This document shows positions 60,183 to 64,000 of a stretch of DNA of 64,000 bases, piece after piece (positions within the stretch are counted from its first letter, which is position 1; each line of letters opens with the position of its first letter). The notes beneath the pieces were generated by a model. That model did no database searches and was not told the origin of the DNA. It was given only the letters and a program-made list of their open reading frames with translations. Position numbers and translations under genes: made by a program. Source of the stretch: Pseudomonas fluorescens (lineage in GTDB: Bacteria > Pseudomonadota > Gammaproteobacteria > Pseudomonadales > Pseudomonadaceae); contig NZ_LT907842.1 in NCBI RefSeq assembly GCF_900215245.1, positions 1,178,001-1,242,000 of the forward strand, written 5' to 3'.

Positions 60183-60344
60183 CGGTTCTCACACAGCATG
60201 GCTAAAAATGGCGCCGAGTATACCAGCCGCTAACAAACCCCTGTAACCGCGAGAAAACTGACCTGAGCGGCATCTGTAAGAGAATTTTTCTGCTAGTGTC
60301 GAGTCCATTAACTCGGCTCGATGATGTCGGACAGGAAGATTCAG

Positions 60345-62168
60345 ATGATGGATGTGCGATCCCCTTTGGCCACGATCGGCCTGTGTGCGGCGTTGCTGAT
60401 GGCCAGCGGCTGCTCTCCCAAAGAAGAGCAGAAGCAGGTGACCCTCGAAGAAAAAACCGCGAAGTTCGAACAGTCGCTCGACACCATTCAAGACCCCAAA
60501 CTCAGAGATGCCATTGCCGACCTCGGCGGCTCGCTGCTGTTGCTGGAACGGGCGCGCGTCAAACTCGCCAACAAGCCCATCGAAGCCGAATACGGCGAAG
60601 ACACCCTGGCCTTGCTCAAGCATTACCCCACGCCCCAAGCCTTGGTGGACACCTACATCAATGGCCTGTTCGTGCTGCGCAAAGCCTCGCATTCCGACTA
60701 CCTGACGGATTTGCAGCCGGTGTTCCCATTCAACTTCAACACCCCGGACCAGTTCCCCTTCCCCCATGGCCTGGAATGGCAGTCGGTGACCTTGAGCAAC
60801 AATAAAGTCATCCCGTTTCAGCCGGAATGGTCGGAAACCGACCCAGGCATCCAACTGAGCCCGAGCAGCTCCAACCTGACCAACCCCGATGACCTGACCG
60901 TGACTTACCCGTTCATCGAGGGTATCGAGACCGACAACAAGAGCCAGCCGCAGCCGGTCAGCCTCAAGGGCGCGGTTGAGGTGATTGCGCCCGGCAAGGT
61001 GCTGACATTCGACTTGTCGAAAAAAGATGTGGGCCACACACGCACCGAGGGCAATATCACCCTCAACCTGCTGCTGCTTGAGAAAAACTACGCCGAGATC
61101 GAACTGACCAACAGCGAGCCACTGGCACCGGAGGTCGGTGACGAATCGCCGAACCCCTTACTGGTACAGGCGCGTGACAGTAGCGGGCAATTTCTGACCC
61201 GCTCGGGCTCCATCAACGAGAATGCCGCGCAAATAGCGTTCTACGAGAAACAACTGGCCGAGATGCAAAAGCAAACGGCCTGGTCGGATGCCTTTGAAAA
61301 GCACCTGACGGACGAGCAGAAAGCCTTTGAGCACAAACAAAGCAGCCACTACGCCAAGGTGTATTTCAATGGCTTGATCGACACCCTGCAGGTCGATGTA
61401 CTGGACTTCTCCAAGGCCACGCTCACGCGCAAGGACCTCGACCTGCCGGTGATGCGTTTCGACAAGAACAGCCTGCAAAAGACCGTGCAAGCCTTGCCGA
61501 TGCCGGTCACGGTGTACGACGACAGCGCCGCCAGTTGGCTAAAAGACGCCGCGATGACCGAGGAGCAGCTGAAAAAAAGCGTGACGATCAGCCAGTCGAC
61601 CGAAGACGCGAGTGCCGCGAAGATCGTGTTTGACCACCCGTTCACGTTCAATGACGACCTGGTCGGCGCTGATCGCAACAGCGGCGAGTCGCCGATTACC
61701 TTCTTCACCGCGGATGAAAAAGGCGAACGCGGCGAGCCCATCGAATTGCCGACCGAGGCCTTCGAGCTGAATGCAGGAAGCGGCACGCTGACTTACGATC
61801 TCACCCTGTTCCCGGAAAACCCCGCCTTCGTAGTCGGCTCGATACCGTTGTTTCTGGCCACGATCGAAAAAGCCACGATTGACGTGGGCAAGCTGCCTAA
61901 AGGCCTGTCGCTGAAAGACAACGCGCTGATTGTCGATCAAAAAGAATTCCCCGCCGACAGCTGGCGTTTCTACGCCAAGGACGCCAGCGGCCACTACCTC
62001 AAGGAAATTCTCGGCGTGAGCCACCGCGCCGAGGAGTACGGCACGGCACTCTTTGACGTGTTTTATTTCTATGGCCAGCCGACGACGCTGGAAAGTTACC
62101 AGCGCACTGACCTGAGCACCGTGCAATACGGTTTCGAAGTGAAGCTGGACAAGCCCGAGGGCAAATAG
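60345..62168 (+). CDS. Large lipoprotein of unknown function
   Basis: A 607-residue protein with a lipoprotein signal (MMDVRSPLATIGLCAALLMASGC) and Ser after the Cys, consistent with the outer membrane. A helical stretch follows (KEEQKQVTLEEKTAKFEQ), then a beta-rich body with no motif that I recognise. The ATG at 60345 is chosen because AGGAAG lies 6 bases upstream and it starts directly at the signal; frames from 60321 add eight polar residues. It stands alone between an YqhA-like gene and a small hypothetical. Confidence 0.8.
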   Translation: MMDVRSPLATIGLCAALLMASGCSPKEEQKQVTLEEKTAKFEQSLDTIQDPKLRDAIADLGGSLLLLERARVKLANKPIEAEYGEDTLALLKHYPTPQALVDTYINGLFVLRKASHSDYLTDLQPVFPFNFNTPDQFPFPHGLEWQSVTLSNNKVIPFQPEWSETDPGIQLSPSSSNLTNPDDLTVTYPFIEGIETDNKSQPQPVSLKGAVEVIAPGKVLTFDLSKKDVGHTRTEGNITLNLLLLEKNYAEIELTNSEPLAPEVGDESPNPLLVQARDSSGQFLTRSGSINENAAQIAFYEKQLAEMQKQTAWSDAFEKHLTDEQKAFEHKQSSHYAKVYFNGLIDTLQVDVLDFSKATLTRKDLDLPVMRFDKNSLQKTVQALPMPVTVYDDSAASWLKDAAMTEEQLKKSVTISQSTEDASAAKIVFDHPFTFNDDLVGADRNSGESPITFFTADEKGERGEPIELPTEAFELNAGSGTLTYDLTLFPENPAFVVGSIPLFLATIEKATIDVGKLPKGLSLKDNALIVDQKEFPADSWRFYAKDASGHYLKEILGVSHRAEEYGTALFDVFYFYGQPTTLESYQRTDLSTVQYGFEVKLDKPEGK

Positions 62169-62171
62169 TGT

Positions 62172-62501
62172 TCAGTGATGGGTATCACTGAGCGTCTGGC
62201 CTCGCCCACCATTGAGTTGTCGCAGATGTGCCTGCAGGTGCAGGCACCAGATCTGCGGGTCATCGGCCAGCGCATAACCGTGCTGGGTCAGGCTTTCAAC
62301 AATTGACTGCAGAATGGTTTCTGCCACGAAGGGCCCGTGAAACGGGCCTTGGGACTTGATGGTGGAGGGCTGTTCGCCGGTCATGCCAGCGGCAAACAAC
62401 AACGTCCACATCCCGTTATCCCCCGCGAGAGGGCGAATGGAGCATTCGATACGGGTAACCAGGCCCAAACATTGGCGGGTAAGGCAAAGGTTGCGCGACA
62501 T
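62172..62501 (-). CDS. Conserved-looking hypothetical protein
   Basis: A 109-residue soluble protein starting MSRNLCLTRQCLGLVTRIECS, with MWTLLFAAGMTGEQPSTI and the tail LSDTHH. The start at 62501 is preceded by GAGGG at 13 bases; a longer frame upstream looks non-coding. No domain recognised. It is convergent with the lipoprotein gene, 3 bases apart. Confidence 0.65.
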   Translation of the reverse strand: MSRNLCLTRQCLGLVTRIECSIRPLAGDNGMWTLLFAAGMTGEQPSTIKSQGPFHGPFVAETILQSIVESLTQHGYALADDPQIWCLHLQAHLRQLNGGRGQTLSDTHH

Positions 62502-62708
62502 GGCGGCGACCCTCGGTAGATCGGTGTTCAACCTCGCGCCTGGCGAAGCTGTCTCTATCCAGCGACTCCTGTAGATATCCCTTACGCTCAGAATAGAAGA
62601 AAACCAGTACAAACCAAGGCTGTAGGGACCAACGGGCGTTGGCCCCTGAGAGGCGAGTCAATTTAGTGGCGAATTCACCGCCGTTTCCAAATACTCCGCT
62701 GATCCAAT

Positions 62709-62795
62709 GTGGGAGCGGGCTTGCTCGCGAATGCTGTCGGTCAGACACATTGTTAATGACTGATCCACCGCCTTCGCGAGCAAGCCCGCTCCCAC
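62709..62795. repeat. REPIN: paired REP palindrome
   Basis: GTGGGAGCGGGCTTGCTCGC at 62709-62728 and GCGAGCAAGCCCGCTCCCAC at 62776-62795 are exact reverse complements with a 47-base spacer. This is the most symmetrical of the three copies in the window. The rest of the 317-base gap 62502-62818 shows no gene. Confidence 0.92.
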
Positions 62796-62818
62796 ACTTA
62801 CCGAGCTGCCACAAAAAA

Positions 62819-64000
62819 TCAGCTCGGCTTGGCTTCCGCCAACGCCTGCTGCGCCAGCTCCTTCTCCGCTTCCTTCAAGTCGTCCTCGCTGATCATCTCG
62901 GCAATCGCGCGCAAACGCTCCACCACACGCGCATTCACCGTGCCTTCAGGGAATTGCCCCTCCTCGTCCGGCTCACCGGCCGGCTCACCGACCAACAAGC
63001 TCAGCGCCTCATCCGCCTGACGCACGGCATAGATGTGGAACTGCCCGTTGCGCACGGCCTGCAACACCTTCTCGTCGAGCATCAAGGTGGCGACGTTGGC
63101 TTGCGGAATGATCGCGCCCTGCTCGCCGGTCAACCCGCGCGCTTCGCAGAGGCGGAAGAAGCCTTCGATCTTCTCGTTGACCCCACCCACCGCCTGCACT
63201 TCACCGAATTGGTTGATCGAGCCGGTGATCGCAAAGCACTGCTTGAGCGGCGTTTTCGACAACGCCGAGATCAAGGTGCACGCCTCGCCCAACGAGGCAC
63301 TGTCGCCGTCCACGTACCCGTAGGACTGCTCCAGCGCGATACTGGCCGAGATCGCCAGCGGGAATTCCTGGGCATAACGGCTGCCCAGGTAACCGGTAAG
63401 GATCATCACGCCTTTGGAGTGAATCGGCTGACCGAGGTTAACCTCGCGCTCGATGTCGACGATGCCACTGCCGCCCGGGTACACCGTGGCGGAAATCCGC
63501 GCCGGCACGCCGAAGGCCGAATCGCCGACTTCCAGCACCGTCAGCCCGTTGCATTTGCCCACGGCCGCACCGGCGGTGTCGATCAGGATGACCCCAGCGA
63601 GCATGTCGTCGAGAATCCGCGCCGACACACGCCCGGTACGCGTGGCCTTGGCCTTGAGCGCCCGCTCGATATGCCCGGCATCGGTCATCTCATCACCCGC
63701 CAGGTGGCGAATGAAATCCGCCTCGCTCACCAGCTGGAACAAATCGCCGATACGCGCCGACAAACGCCCCTGGTGTTCGGCCAGGCGTGCGCTGTAGGTC
63801 GCCAGACGCGCCACGGCGTCCGACGTCAGCGGCGCCATGCCTTCTTCCGAGGTGCGGGTTTTGAGCAACTGGGCGAACTGCTCCAGGCTCTCGTCGACCA
63901 TCGGAATGTCTTCGTCGAAATCCACCAGGACGCGGAACATCTCCTGGAAGTCCGGATCGGCATCCTGCAACGCGTAGTAGAGCTGGCGCGAACCAATGAT
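62819..64000 (-). CDS. Lon-like ATP-dependent protease, 3' part
   Basis: The reading frame is open to the window edge, so the 5' part lies outside. The visible C-terminal ~390 residues contain an AAA lid-like helical part and the Lon proteolytic domain, with catalytic Ser in YGYVDGDSASLGEAC and Lys in AVGGVNEKIEGFF. This is the LonB-like type (AAA_32 plus Lon_C, about 800 residues in full), distinct from classical Lon. Substrates are unknown. The tail is acidic (EDDLKEAEKELAQQ). Confidence 0.9.
   Translation of the reverse strand: MIGSRQLYYALQDADPDFQEMFRVLVDFDEDIPMVDESLEQFAQLLKTRTSEEGMAPLTSDAVARLATYSARLAEHQGRLSARIGDLFQLVSEADFIRHLAGDEMTDAGHIERALKAKATRTGRVSARILDDMLAGVILIDTAGAAVGKCNGLTVLEVGDSAFGVPARISATVYPGGSGIVDIEREVNLGQPIHSKGVMILTGYLGSRYAQEFPLAISASIALEQSYGYVDGDSASLGEACTLISALSKTPLKQCFAITGSINQFGEVQAVGGVNEKIEGFFRLCEARGLTGEQGAIIPQANVATLMLDEKVLQAVRNGQFHIYAVRQADEALSLLVGEPAGEPDEEGQFPEGTVNARVVERLRAIAEMISEDDLKEAEKELAQQALAEAKPS

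Overview
The window is a contiguous piece of a Pseudomonas chromosome, most likely from the P. fluorescens group. Evidence: the cbrX-cbrA-cbrB-crcZ-pcnB-folK-panB-panC-pgi-acs gene order; the ssrA (tmRNA) gene with proteolysis tag ANDENYGQEFALAA; the fur/omlA divergent pair; the grpE-dnaK-dnaJ-dapB-carA-carB-greA order; and GTGGGAGC...GCTCCCAC palindromic repeats typical of fluorescent pseudomonads. Almost everything is core genome. I see no prophage, transposon, CRISPR array or genomic island, and no strong candidate for a wholly new multi-gene system.

Layout. 1-5.2 kb: the carbon/nitrogen-balance module cbrX, cbrA, cbrB and the Hfq-sequestering sRNA CrcZ, with a CbrB-type upstream site and a sigma-54 promoter visible. 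5.3-9.3 kb: pcnB, folK, panB, panC. 9.5-18.2 kb: pgi, acs, an MpaB/DUF2236 protein, an RlmI-like methyltransferase and a large DUF748 protein. 18.5-19.1 kb: an OsmY-like BON protein on the minus strand. 19.4-28.1 kb (minus): the translation/RNA operon rimP-nusA-infB-rbfA-truB-rpsO-pnp, preceded by tRNA-fMet as in E. coli metY-rimP. 28.4-34.7 kb (minus): rlmE-ftsH-folP-glmM-tpiA-secG-tRNA-Leu(GAG). 34.8-36.0 kb: yhbY, a DUF4149 membrane protein, greA. 36.0-45.6 kb (minus): carB, carA, dapB, dnaJ, dnaK, grpE, with a heat-shock promoter before grpE and an intrinsic terminator in the carA leader. 45.8-50.1 kb: recN (with LexA box), fur, bamE/omlA, rnfH, ratA, smpB. 50.1-55.7 kb: lactate genes lldR, lldP and a fused FAD/Fe-S D-lactate dehydrogenase, without the lldD gene usually found between the last two. 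55.9-64 kb: a small secreted protein, ssrA, a secreted hypothetical, an ArnT-like glycosyltransferase, a UPF0114 membrane protein, a large orphan lipoprotein, a small hypothetical and the 3' part of a Lon-like protease running off the end.

How it fits together. CbrA/CbrB drive CrcZ, which is expected to titrate Hfq/Crc away from A-rich sites on catabolic mRNAs. Two genes in this window, acs and lldP, carry such A-rich motifs next to their ribosome binding sites, so regulator and possible targets lie together. The most useful second looks are the regulatory DNA (carA leader terminator, GTAACA cluster before panB, sigma-54-like nested palindrome before the BON gene), the missing panD and lldD neighbours, and several proteins of unknown function.
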